A DNA stretch of 64,000 nt from Pisaster brevispinus. Taxonomy: Eukaryota; Echinodermata; Asteroidea; Forcipulatida; Asteriidae. The notes beneath the pieces were generated by a model that worked only from the letters and a program-made list of their open reading frames with translations, was not told the DNA's origin and searched no databases. The stretch spans positions 5,004,329 to 5,068,328 of the forward strand of contig JAMKCF010000012.1 of assembly GCA_023634235.1 (NCBI GenBank), given 5' to 3'. A program made the position numbers and the translations under genes. Numbering within the stretch: position 1 is the first letter of the stretch; every line of letters begins with the position of its first letter. Of this stretch, positions 11,675 through 22,951 are shown one piece after another.

Positions 11675-13371
11675 GAGTCCCACCCGAGTTGTGCTCACAG
11701 ACACTCCCGAGTAACTGCTCTCTGCACACCATTGTTAGCCGAAACACTTCCTAAAATACCGCAACCTGTGGTCCGACCGTGTGCAATCACAGATAGAGTA
11801 AGAACAAAAGCAAAGCATGTCTCCTATCAACTCAATAACTTCAAAGTACAACTAAACCAGGAGTGAACTTTGGAACCACTTCATACTCTAAAGTTACAAT
11901 TAAACCCGTAACTACTTGCAAGTAACCCTGTGAATAGGTATTGTCGGACACGTCTGATCTACATTTAACACTCAGTTACAATAAAAATCAATGATCTGTT
12001 CAAGAACCAGACGTGATGCTCGTGATCTGTGATCATAAAAAACACCATACTGGAAGCCGAGATATTACTCCTTCCACGGTAATGCTCACCCATATGGCAG
12101 TGAGAGTGACCCTGCATCACCCATTGAGACAGCCCCACACAGTATGAATGGACAGGCCTTGGATTACTAACCCCTACAATACAACACTAACAAATCTAAG
12201 CTAATTAACTGTCACACTTGAAACAAACTCATCAATGAAAAAAGCAAACATTAACTGTCTGACACTGAAAAAAGACAACAGTACAGATTAATGTCAATAC
12301 TAGAAAATGCAAGCAAGAGACAAGGGGGCTTACGTTTTAGCAGTGTGTGCAGTTGTTTCTAGCAGACAAACATGGCCGTCTTTGTTAGCACTGTGTGTGT
12401 GAAAAGCCTACTGTGTATTCAATCCCAGGTCTTCTGATAGACAAGGTCTCTCCCCACACACACACAGCCAGCCCAGGTTGATATTAGCTGTACACACCGC
12501 ATGCAATAGGCACGCACACACATTACAACAAGCTGAACCCTCACTCACTCTCTCTGCTCTCTGTTGTAGTGTTGCAGTGTGATTGGAACACCACAGCCAG
12601 GCATTACAATACTGAGTTGAATGCCCTGGGGCATATAAGACTGACTAGCTGGCTTGTGCTTGGACATGTTAGCACTAATTTATCATGCATGGACTTACAG
12701 TCTGTCACCACATGCACACAATGTAGACCACTCAATGCATATGTTTTTATGACCCATCCACGGCACAGTACCAGTAAATTTTATTCAGTAGGTAATAAGA
12801 ACACATAATGCGCAAAAACAAATTAGAAAAGTCGGCTGATGTTCTTATTGCTTAGAAATGGGATGGTAGACTAAAATGAGATAATCTCCAACAGCAATAC
12901 TTCATTCAGCCAGACACATTGAACAAATCAGAGTGTCGTTAAAAAGCACCACCAACTACATGATCAATAACTTTTTTAAAGTTTCAGGCAATTTACATTT
13001 TGCGGAATGTTGAAAGAGAGCATCTCTATTTCAAGCATCTCAATTGATAATTGAACACTATAGGATGAAAATGACCTCCAATTATTTATCATGCTGTTCT
13101 GTTTATGGGCTTGCAATCACAAACAATCGTCACTGTTAAAACATTGGATGACAGATCCTGAATGCACATGGTCTAACAAATCATTCAAATGATACCACGG
13201 TCAAATATGATTTGAAAAAGCAAAATTCTTGTCAGCTGATCACGACCCGGTGTTTGCAAATTGCAATCTTACACTAAGTTAAAGTCAAATAGTTTTCACT
13301 GGTTTTCTATAATCTCATGGTATATCAATTTCTGAGCTTCATTTCCAACACAATTTGAACACCTTTGAATG

Positions 13372-13710
13372 GTGTGTCATGGCCAAGCGTTAAAGAGCTC
13401 TGATCAGCAGAGAGTGAGTTTGAGTTCCCAGTCCTGGCACTTGTGTCCTTGAGCAAAGATACTTTACCAAAATTGCTTTGTCCTTCGGATGGGCCATACC
13501 TAGGCTTGGTAGTGCACATAAAAGAACCCAGAACATTGATCCTGGAAGAGTGTGGGTTAAGCCCGGTGTTTTGGGTTCACATAGCAAGCACCCTTGTTTA
13601 CAGGTTTCCTCGGGCTTGCGAGTTACAGTAAGTTCACTTATGAGGCATCATTGGTCACATTACCAGAGACATATAACAACAAAAGTAAGTAGACAAAATA
13701 AAATAGACAA
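13372..13710 (+). mobile_element. tRNA-derived SINE, decayed copy
   Basis: Starts with a degraded tRNA-like head (gtgtcatggccaagcg, then gagtttgagttcccagt as B-box remnant). The body carries cacttgtgtccttgagcaaa, then an 'aaattgctttgtccttcgg' segment and 'aaaagaaccca'. The head and first part of the body are colinear with the fuller copy at 22591-22951, with an internal loss in the head and considerable divergence. The stretch ends in an A-rich tail near 13680-13710. Several short frames across it are chance. Confidence 0.75.
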
Positions 13711-14465
13711 AACTTAAAGGAGATTTTAAAAAAACATTAAAAAAACACATACACCAACGCACAATTAGAATCCAAGTTCCTTTTTTGGGGGGGGGGGTGG
13801 CTTTGACTAAAGCTAATTTCAAGAGCAAAGGGATATTGTTTTGACATTTTTAAACGTTCTCATAATTATTTAAAAGAATATGTAGCTTATACGAACTATT
13901 CATAACCATTTTTAATAAACCACCAAAAGTATATTATACATTTTAAGGGCCTTCTTTGCATTTTCTCTTGCTCTAATTACTGTTTGTAAAGTTTTATGCC
14001 TTTAAAAAGTTGACAACCATTTTAACCTATTGAATCTCCTACACTGACTCTAACAACCTCAGCATTGAAAGCTTCTACGCTGCATCAGTTTATGGATTGT
14101 GAACAATTTAAGTGATTCTGTAATTGCTCCATGTTTGCAACAGGTTTTTTTCCCCGTTTGTGTGCAGACAGTTATTCAATCATCATAAGGTGTGCATATT
14201 GTGCTTTGTGGAGCACAATGAATTTATTCACTTCCTGCGATTAGACTAAGCTCATCGCAAACAAAATCCAAGGATTATTGCCCTACATAATGGACTGCCC
14301 TCAGCTTAAGGAAGGTATTAGAAAAGAAAAGTGACCTCCACAGATGCATGGTACTTCCCAGAACCAGAAACAGAAACAGGGAATCAGAACAATGGTGGCA
14401 AAAGAACAACGGGAAAGAGTTGCTGCACTTACAACTTCAAAGAGACAACTAATGATCACAGTGGG

Positions 14466-14487
14466 TTTTTTTTTTTTTTTTTTTTTT
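14466..14487. repeat. Poly-T run (22 nt)
   Basis: Uninterrupted T22. It could be the inverted poly-A tail of a minus-strand retroposed element, but the sequence to its right (the would-be element body) shows no recognised SINE or LINE. Confidence 0.9.
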
Positions 14488-14762
14488 AGTAAGGGAGACC
14501 TTGGGGGCTGAATGGAGCGATTTGTATTAGATTGATCCCACCATGCTCCCGTGCAAAAGTAGAATAGCCAACCCCAGCCAGTGGATAAACAGGTTGGACT
14601 CGATTGCTACAACTGGTCTATGGTGTGATCAGTCTGGCATTAGATCAGCATAACAAAGGGTATTGTTGACGACAAAGGAACGTTGGCTGCGCTAAGGGTC
14701 ATGAGGCAATTAAGGTGTGCAAATGACTTGAGAGAGTTCTGGGTGATGTTTGGAAGAGGTTC

Positions 14763-14782
14763 GGGGGGGGGGGGGGGGGGGG
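14763..14782. repeat. Poly-G run (20 nt)
   Basis: Uninterrupted G20, followed by tcgggccgcgc, making this a local GC spike in AT-rich sequence. Confidence 0.95.
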
Positions 14783-16417
14783 TCGGGCCGCGCTAAGCAA
14801 TCGATACAATCAGCTGCTGGACAAATTTCTTGTTGACTTGCTCATTCTGTTCCCGCATTACACAGCCTTTGGTAGATACAATAGAAGAATCGATCATTAC
14901 AATGAGAAGATGAGATAACAATGCAAGCTTGTGATAACACTTGCACATGATCAACATGCTTCAAAGCTGCAAATAATGAGCAACTTTATAAACTCTCTTT
15001 ATAAACTCCTTCAACGAAATCTCCAGGAGGATGTTTGTTCATTCAATGCCCCCCCCCCTCGTCCTTTAGATAGTTATAATACTTATCCCTTTCTCTTCTC
15101 CATTTACAACTCAATGGATTGGCGTCCAAACATGACATGAGGGCATCCACTAAAAACACTATGCATCAGGTCGGAAAATAATAATGGTGAACTAGGTGCC
15201 GGAACTACTTTTGACCTCTTGAATTATGCAAGATGTCATTGACCCTTATTATCAACAGGGCAACTGGTATGATGACAGAGTGGTTACCAGGCTCTGGCCC
15301 CCATGCTGCTTATTGCTAGTCTTTGCAATACAGACAAAAATGTAACTGACCTAGCCTTGGTAACTCAAAATTCACCATGCCATATTTTGATGTCTTCTTA
15401 CTAACTGATATCTACTTAATGGATCACTGATAAGGAATGACATTGCTTTTTTTTATCCACTCTGTACACCAAGTTCTATTGTTGATCTAACCATCTAACC
15501 AAGAGCAAATAATAATCAGGAATTCAAATACAGCCCAGCTGGGTCAGAATGGCCCAAGGTCATTCAAAGCTGCTCAATGACCTCCAGCACTTCCAGCTGG
15601 AAAAACTCTGCAGTCGCCATGTATTATAACAGGAACACAAATACAGTCATACAGTCATTCTAGTTTACCAACTACTCTTTGTTTTTCTGGATAATCCAAT
15701 GATTGTTCCACCAAAGTAAACTTTCAAAAAGGTTCTGGAATGGACGGAAACTTCTTTGTTAGTTGAAGCCAAATACTTGGTATTCATCGTGGAGGTAGCT
15801 ATCTCCGTGGTATTGACCATTGATGTACAAACTCTGTACATTTACCTGATGCCTCCACAGAATGTTTGTCTCTGCAGAGTAAAGATGGAAATTTCTTCGG
15901 ACTAAAAAACACAAATAATCAAAACTGCCAGAAGCACTAATTACTTCAATTAGTTTAACATTTTTCACACGGGGGAAAAGTGGCAATAAAATTTTACTTT
16001 TAACTCCAGATGGTTGGTAAAGGGTTAGCTTTCAAGTCTGACCTTGATAAAATTGAAATAACCTTTTGTATCCATACATATAATGTAAATATGTTCAGCT
16101 GAAATTTGTAAGTCATACCATGGAAGTAGAAATAGACCTTTGAACCCCTGAGAGACCACTACAAGTGGCCTGATCCATGCCCATGGCAGGCAGAAGTTAT
16201 CAACATGTTTGTTGAAGTCAGCCGCAAAAGATTAGACTCGGAGCACATCTTCTATAATGTAGATGATGTTGGCAGGCATTAAGTGTGAAAGGGGTTATGA
16301 GAGTACAAGAAAACTTGTTTTGTTGTGTAAATGCCAGAGGAGAAATTTGAAAAGTTTTGATATGACTTAAAGGGGGTAGGCCTACATCTCAAATCTAATT
16401 ATATTGTTGTTTTTCTT

Positions 16418-16597
16418 GGGGGGGGGGGGTTCCACCTGATGTTATACGGAAAGTGTATCTTAAAATGAAATAAGTTATCAGTAGTGTACTGCATCTCTTA
16501 TAGAAATCCTTGCCTGGTGCATGTTTCCCTCCATCATACAATCTTTACTGATTTTAAGAGGAATTTCAATTCTTACCTTCAGCCCCCCCCCCCCCCC
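16418..16597. repeat. Facing G12 and C15 runs
   Basis: A G12 run (16418-16429) is followed about 150 bp later by a C15 run (16583-16597). The two are mutually complementary and could pair as a long-loop stem in a transcript. Confidence 0.85.
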
Positions 16598-17374
16598 GAA
16601 TTATTTACATCTTAAATGTTTTCTTCATGCAGCCCCTTACAAAGAGTGGCTTTAAGCTTTGTTTGGGGCAAACTCGCATAAGGGGAAAACATATTTTAAA
16701 ACAATATAAATGGATACAGACACAAATTTATGATATCCAACTTCTTGGCTGAGGATTCCTTTGAAGAAAGAAAAACCATCCAGTTCATGTATAAAATCAA
16801 GAGAGGATTTTTGATTCACATGATCAAAGAGCAAACCAGTCCAGCAGAAAACTATGCTCCAATAGCTTGGCACAACAAACAAGATTTATTATAGGTGGAT
16901 TGAGCCCAGGAAACATCTAGTTCAGATTAGGTGGAGATGAACATGCCTGGCCTATCACGTCAACTTCACTGCACACTACACTTGACCAATGTGGAGCGAT
17001 GCAAGAATGTCTGGCCTACATGCATAATAACCTCCCAATTACCCTTTTTTCCTTCAATCTAAACACATCCCCTGAAGTTGCGCCTCGTAACTTTTGGTTC
17101 CACTCTCTCTTTTTTTTTGGCCGTTGCTCTCAGTTTACATTTCAAATTGGAATCGTTTTGGCAGTCTAAATTGTCAAATTATAGCACCCAACCAGCGTGT
17201 ATTATCCGTAAACAGCTGCACAGAGAAAAATGAGACAACAGAACTGAATGATGTCAAGACTGCAGGCTGCCATTCCCATCCCAGGGGGGACATGAATGTT
17301 ATTCATAAACTAGAGCCACAGTGAAGGTGCAGGGAGACTATGGGGGTCAAGGTACTATGGAGGCAATGTGGAGA

Positions 17375-17397
17375 ACACACACACACACACACACACA
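17375..17397. repeat. (AC)n microsatellite
   Basis: An uninterrupted AC dinucleotide run of about 11 units. Confidence 0.95.
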
Positions 17398-20368
17398 GTA
17401 CTGCATGTACTTTGATCAGCATTTTCAGAGTGCTTCTTTCATGTTTTCCCCCCTCCACCTCCCTAGCTGCCTGAGCTTGTCAGATTGAGAGTTCTGCCCA
17501 GGGGAAGGCTGCACTTTGCCTGTTCTCTTTTTTTAAGCTGGCTGAGACAAAAAAAAGGGCAGATTTCTGACGGTTAAATCCCAGATGTGAATCAGCCGGT
17601 GGCCGGTGCCTAACAATTGATTCAAACCACTTTTTTTTGTTTTTTGCCTGAAATAAGCTTCACCTTTTCCTTGCCTGTCTGTCAATTTCATATTCAAATA
17701 CACAGACAACTACTGTAAATTGACATACACTCTGAGGGGGAAACAATGATAAACACACTCTCTCCTACTCTCTCCCAACAAAGAAATTAGATTTTATTAA
17801 AGACCTAGAGCAGTTCCAGCTGCTTGAGCATAACCGACCTAGCTTTACTAATAATTACTCTGATCTTCTGTGAATGGGAAGAGAGAGAAAGAGAGAGAAA
17901 ACACATCATTACGTTGAAGAAATCGTTCACGTATTGGACAAACACAGTGATGCAGACACCTCATGTAAATTGGATTAAAATGCGATTTTGCCAATGCTCA
18001 TTCTGTCTTGTTGATTTATCACAGAATGGGGGAGGGGTCTGACTTTACCATCGATCAATCACTGTATATTACCAGCAAACAGGCTGTTCAATTGTCACAA
18101 CCCGTTGTATGTAAGGATCCATATATCGTCGTCGCAGTTTTTTTTAAAAATTCAGCCCCAGCGTGGGGGGAGAGATTGAGCGCATAGCAAATCAAGTTCA
18201 ACATCTAACTTTGTTAGCTACCGGGTCAAAGTACTTTTTCCCCTCCCAGCCTGCACTTAGACTGCCGTGATTTTGACAAAACAATTTAGTATCAGCATTC
18301 AGTGCCCCGTAGCATATTAACGAGCCTTTGTATACGTTTTCTATCTTCCTTTAGGGGTTAACCAGGCCGTAACAGGGTCTGGACAGGCTGTACACTACTT
18401 GCAATGGACAAATTAGACTTGTGAATCCAAGGATTCCATTCTTGCAATTATTCTTCTTCAATTGGACCACTACATACAAAAGTACAAACAGATTCATCTT
18501 TTCTTGACTAAATACAAAGACAATTTGTCTAGACTGCGATGGGTTTAGGATTATTTTCCAACTAAAAAAACTGTTTATATTTCTAGCTCTATCTAATGCA
18601 AGCAGCTGAGGCCGTTTAAAGTGCAAGAAGCCACTTGCCTTTTGTCACATGTCATTGACAACTCAGAAGGGACCCATATGGAATCAATGTTCCACGGTGA
18701 GCTTGCTTGGCAAAGCTAGCAGGTCCTTGATGGTTTTTTTTACACTGTGGAATAACTGAATGAACGATCAAGAGAAAACCTATTCCCATAGTACAATACA
18801 GGTCTCATTAGCATGCATGTCTGGTTTACCTACAGATGCCTGATCCAGGATTTTCTATTAATATTCATAGTTTTTAATGCCGCATAATCTGAACGCTAGA
18901 TTTCTAAAGGGGGAGAAAGGGAAATTTAGTTATGTTTTTAATAACCTCTTGAAACTAAAAGCTAGAGAATTAACTGAACCTATGTTCAATGTTTCAGCCA
19001 ATCAAGTGGACAAATTAATCCACTATAATAGACGTTGTATGGGGAAAGCTGTTGCATTTATTGTGTTCTTTACGAATAACAATAATCGTTTGCCTGTGTA
19101 TTATTCTATACCATTACAATCATTAGCCCTTAACTAGGACAAAGCACTTTCAAAAAAATAGCAATCCTTTGACTCTCATCAGACTTTTCGCTGTCACAAA
19201 ATGTCAGACGGGAAAGGAAAAAAAAAAGAAACAAAGAGAGAACTAGACATAATTTTTTGTTCCATAACAAAAACAAGGTGTTCGGTATAGACATTTTCGA
19301 GTTAGCAGAGGTAGTGTTTTCAAAGCAAAAACCGAAAAAACTTAGTACGACAAATTGATCCGTAAAGTGAATGGTAGAAGATTTCGTATTTGAAATAAAA
19401 AACTTTGATAAATTAAAAAACTGATTAAATCATTCCGTTTTCATAGCTCATTTTATTATAAAAACATTGAGATTCATAGTTATTGTTTTGCTGGAATTGA
19501 CAGTCCTATGGGTAAAACTGTATTTGATATAGAGGGACCATCTGATTTCAAGATCATATTGTTTGCAGGCCTCAAAACGAAGACCGGGAGTGATTATTTT
19601 CACTTAAGCTCTCAGTTTTGACCAGAATTGAAGCTCACAGGGAGACACAGTTTGTGTAATCATTGGGGATGGTGCAAGTTATGTATATACAAATTTGGTT
19701 CTCCGGATAAAGGTTAATTTAATGTAAGGACGCCATCGAGTCGTCATCATCCCGAAAATAACTGCGGTTTCATCTACACACTCGGGTCTAAGTATGTAAA
19801 GTTTTAGGTCTCAACCCTTTTTTGGTTAATGGGATATGAAGTTTTTAAGTATGGAATAAGCATCTTTCAGTTTCGACCAGAAGTAAAGGTCACAGAGCTG
19901 CATAGGGTCGCACTTTGTGTAAATAAAAAAAATACACTCCATGGTCTTTCACATGGACCAAAGATCTGGTATGTAGCAGTTATAGTTTTCCAGATATGTT
20001 TTTTTGTAAAAATGTGGTTTCATTGACACACTAAGGTCTAAGTACATGGTTAGCATAAAGTCAAAACCCTTTTTGGTTCAAGAGTTATGTTTTTTTCCAT
20101 ACACAGTACATATACATAATATACCTGAGCGGGGATAAGCATCAATTCAATCCGATAGTTGAAAATTAAACCATGACAAAAATAATGTTTTTTGAAAGTA
20201 AAAAAACAAAATAAAAAACACTAGGCAAGTTCATGGATATCAACATTATTGTAGACAAAAAAGGAATGCCCCCTCTTTTTAACGGTGATTTTGAAATAAA
20301 GCTTACCATTTTAATCACCGTGTCTGAAGGGCATACTCAGAGGGCCTAGAGCGCCTTTGGCAGGCATG

Positions 20369-20388
20369 GTCACGTCGATCAACGTGAC
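20369..20388. repeat. 7-bp inverted repeat GTCACGT-n6-ACGTGAC
   Basis: Perfect 7-bp arms (20369-20375 and 20382-20388) around cgatca. Both arms contain CACGT-type E-box/CRE-like cores. Function unknown. Confidence 0.6.
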
Positions 20389-21214
20389 GTGGGTCTCGGT
20401 GTTTGATGAGAAACAAACCAATGTCGTTCTTTTTCAGTTGAAGTTTTTGTCATTTAGTCAAAGTCATACAAATCCCTAAAGCAGGTGGACATCTCAGTAA
20501 AACCTCCTCTTTTATTCCTTGTTTTCCATTAAGCCATCAGACGAGCACAGCGGAACTAAATTCACACTGAACTTTGAATGAGTTTGAGTTTTTTATGTGC
20601 GGGACACGTGTTGTTACAACGTACAAGAATAAGCAACGCAATGATACATTTCCGTTGTGTGGAACTATATGCACAGGCTTCGTGGACTTTGAACCTTATG
20701 AATAATGGAGCGGCAGTCAGTTACAGCGCTTTTCTCCACACACACATAAACTGCGGTTAATACTAATTTTGGCTGTAACACCCATTTAGGACCAGAAGTT
20801 AAGGTCATATTGGCATCATTTCTGTGCAAAAGTTTCGGAAGGATCATAGATCTACAATCTGATGTAAAAATTGTGACGAAACGATCAGTAGTTTTTGAGA
20901 TATGAATTTTTTAAATATTCAACTTCCGGTTTGAACCGAAAGTCAAGGTCAAATGAGGTCGCGTTCAGTGTAGCGTTTTTAGAGTCATACCAGGCCTATC
21001 CGATGATGTATAGATTGTGAAAATCCATTGTGTAGTTTTGGAGTTATGATTTTTTCAAATATTAAACTTTGATTTAACGTAACTCGACACCTGATGACGC
21101 CATCATGACGTAACTGAAGCGGTTTCATCTCCTAATAAATATCTAACTAAATATGAAGTTTCAAGTTCATATGAGCTTGGAAAGGGTGCTTTTGTTAGCG
21201 GACAAGGGACGCTG

Positions 21215-21215
<1 letters not shown>

Positions 21216-21243
<28 letters not shown>
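21216..21243 (+). repeat. (GAA)n microsatellite
   Basis: About nine GAA/AAG triplets, positioned just before an A-rich tract and a hairpin, at the end of the diverged repeat block. Confidence 0.95.
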
Positions 21244-21245
<2 letters not shown>

Positions 21246-21280
21246 TTAAGAAAAAAAAAAAAAAACCGAACAATAATAAG

Positions 21281-21310
21281 AGGTGTTCCGGGCTGAATGC
21301 CCGAACACCT
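21281..21310 (+). repeat. Terminal hairpin of the repeat block
   Basis: aggtgttccgggc, a 5-nt loop (tgaat), then gcccgaacacct. The arms pair fully apart from one bulged C. An A-rich stretch follows. The order GAA repeat, 'aataataag', stem-loop, A-rich looks like a defined element terminus. Confidence 0.8.
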
Positions 21311-21646
21311 AAAAAAAGATCCTGGCACATTCCAGCCGAGTTAATTTTCCAGTTCAAACGTTTACAGTTACTGTAAGGTAGCCGTCAAGGAGGCATTTTG
21401 ATTTGTCCTTGACAGTTGAAGCAGTTTTAAGAAGTACAGAGAGAGGGGGGACATGATATCCTGCAGTAATGGGTGGTGAGCACAGCCACAGCAGAGTCGG
21501 GAAATCCTCCATTTACTCTGGAATTGGAGCAACTACCATTCTTCCTGACACAACACTAGATGCTGCAATCACTCGACCTCCTTAATTTTAACTCAGTCTC
21601 AACTCTCTCAACAGTTTTTTAATTTTTGTCAATCGTTCTACTTTCA

Positions 21647-21782
21647 GGCCCTTTTTCGAAACTTGGACTTGGGCTCGGGCTTGGGCTTCGTCAGTTATCT
21701 AGAAAACATGCGCTTTCCTCACAGGAATTCAAACAGGCAGACTGAGTCCAAGCCTGAGTGAGGTGTGGTTACGAAAAGGGCC
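21647..21782. mobile_element. Short MITE with GGCCC termini (PIF/Harbinger-like?)
   Basis: The left end ggccctttttcg (21647) is mirrored by the right end cgaaaagggcc (ending 21782). A TCA trinucleotide flanks both sides (21644-21646 and 21783-21785), consistent with a 3-bp target-site duplication, and the element is only 136 bp. GG-starting termini with 3-bp duplications suit the PIF/Harbinger superfamily. The interior has 'acttggacttgggctcggg' opposite 'ctgagtccaagcctgag', a second imperfect inverted repeat. Confidence 0.7.
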
Positions 21783-22590
21783 TCAGTCTCATGGTATACA
21801 TGTACCTAAACAATACATAACTGATGAAACGAATAACAAATTGAGATTTGTATTTCCATGTGGATTCTAATCAACTTGAAAATGCATTTGTTTCAAATGG
21901 TGTCATTTTTGTTTAATACTGTGTTATCTCTTTTTATAGAAAAGTATGTTTTGGGCCTTCATCCAGTTGTATTCAAACTACCTCGCTGAGTAGAAGATTT
22001 TATACAAAATCACACCAACACACAATCACCCTTTTAAGCAATAGGCTACTGTAACATTTTACATGACATTTTTCATGAAATGAAGGTTTTGCCTTACGGT
22101 TTGTTTTAAAAAATATATTGTTTTCCCACTAAATACAGTAGAGCATTGTTCAGCAGCAGATACCAACATTAAGTCCCAATGCAAGATGGTTTGAACGACT
22201 ATTTTCCCAAACTAACACAACAAAAAGGACAACATTTATCAAAGCCATGTCAATAGGTGAGTAACGTTTCAAGGAAGTGCAACAAACGGTGCATTGCTAT
22301 TTTTTAAGACCTCCCCCTTCCCTTCCCCTTGAATGAGCCATGGTAAGCCATCTCAAAGGTCAATCGACTCATATGATACTTGCATTACACAGACATTCTA
22401 TACACTCTATTGCTTCTTAACTGCAAACCTTCAGCATTATAGTAGCATGCACAAGACCTTTCTGATGGAATACAAAACGCGCTTTAATTGCATACTTCAG
22501 AGCACTCTTCAACATTTATTAAAGTGTGATACACTTCAGAAATCTTTAAATAGGGGAACAAGATTCAGCTTCTGCTTCAAACACAGTGGC

Positions 22591-22951
22591 GTGTCCGTGG
22601 CCGAGCGGTTTAGTTCACCGAACCCAAGCTCTGGTGTTGTCAGCAGCAGAGTGTGGGTTCGAATCCCGGTAATGACACTTGTGTCCTTGAGAAAGGCACT
22701 TAACCATAATTGCTTCGTAAAAAGTTGGGAAGGTAGTGCACCAGGCTCTTATAGTGGATGATACCCATGCCTACATCCTTACAGACTGTGAAGGGGGTAA
22801 CCCTGTTTCAGCCCCAGGAGTAGGTGGCAACGTGCCCCTGGTGACAGTTGATCTGGGTCAACAGCCCAAATCAGTTAAGTATAGCCCTCACCTTGAAGTG
22901 GCCATCTGGCCTTGTGAGTTGGGCGATATCTCATTGAAAAAAAAAAAAAAA
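22591..22951 (+). mobile_element. tRNA-derived SINE, near full length
   Basis: The head is a class II (Leu/Ser-type) tRNA-like sequence. It has a 5' gtgtcc that can pair with gacac at 22674-22678, an intact A box gtggccgagcgg (22597-22608), an extended variable region with cagcagcag, and an intact B box GGTTCGAATCC (22656-22666). The body starts with gacacttgtgtccttgagaa and gcacttaaccataattgctt. The element ends in a poly-A run (about 22937-22951). A second, more decayed copy lies at 13372-13710. It encodes no protein and would be mobilised by a LINE in trans. I recall an echinoderm SINE with this body. It is not a functional tRNA gene. Confidence 0.85.

Larger units (their letters stand above)
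9323..13371. other. Non-coding stretch with minor repeats
   Basis: No exon recognised. Contains a GC-richer fragment of possible transposon origin (about 10370-10570), a diverged dispersed repeat (11151-11290) shared with 27636-27790, and a 16-bp tandem duplication (11643-11674). Confidence 0.5.
13711..19559. other. Non-coding stretch with simple repeats only
   Basis: No exon or RNA gene recognised. Holds homopolymers (G11 at 13787-13797, T22 at 14466-14487, G20 at 14763-14782, G12 at 16418-16429, C15 at 16583-16597), an AC microsatellite (17375-17397) and a GA-rich patch near 17880-17900. Confidence 0.55.
19560..21310 (+). repeat. Diverged ~250-bp tandem repeat block ending in GAA repeat and hairpin
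   Basis: Recurrent anchors show a degenerate repeat. GACCAGAA(T/G)T.AAG(G/C)TCA occurs at 19620, 19875 and 20790, with a variant at 20933. 'gtttcat(c/t)(t/g)acacact..ggtctaagta' occurs at about 19768 and 20018, 250 bp apart. Each unit also has an '(c/g)aga/gttatg-ttttttt' segment (about 19989, 20080, 20900, 21040). Spacing is irregular (255, 915 and 143 bp between anchors), so the array is partly broken. It ends in a (GAA)n run (21216-21243), an A run and a hairpin (21281-21310). No coding frame is convincing. It may be the 3' portion of a retroelement or a composite satellite. I recall similar '..aaggtca..' paragraph repeats in marine invertebrates. Confidence 0.6.

Noticed and set aside
13325..13717. 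Overlapping open frames on both strands
   Set aside because: They lie inside the decayed tRNA-derived SINE. The frames follow the repeat, not a gene.
21103..21357. Minus-strand frame rich in Leu/Phe
   Set aside because: It is a translation of the GAA microsatellite, A tract and hairpin at the end of the repeat block.
22591..22678. Functional tRNA-Leu/Ser gene
   Set aside because: A and B boxes are good, but the stems are poorly paired and the sequence continues directly into a SINE body with a poly-A tail.
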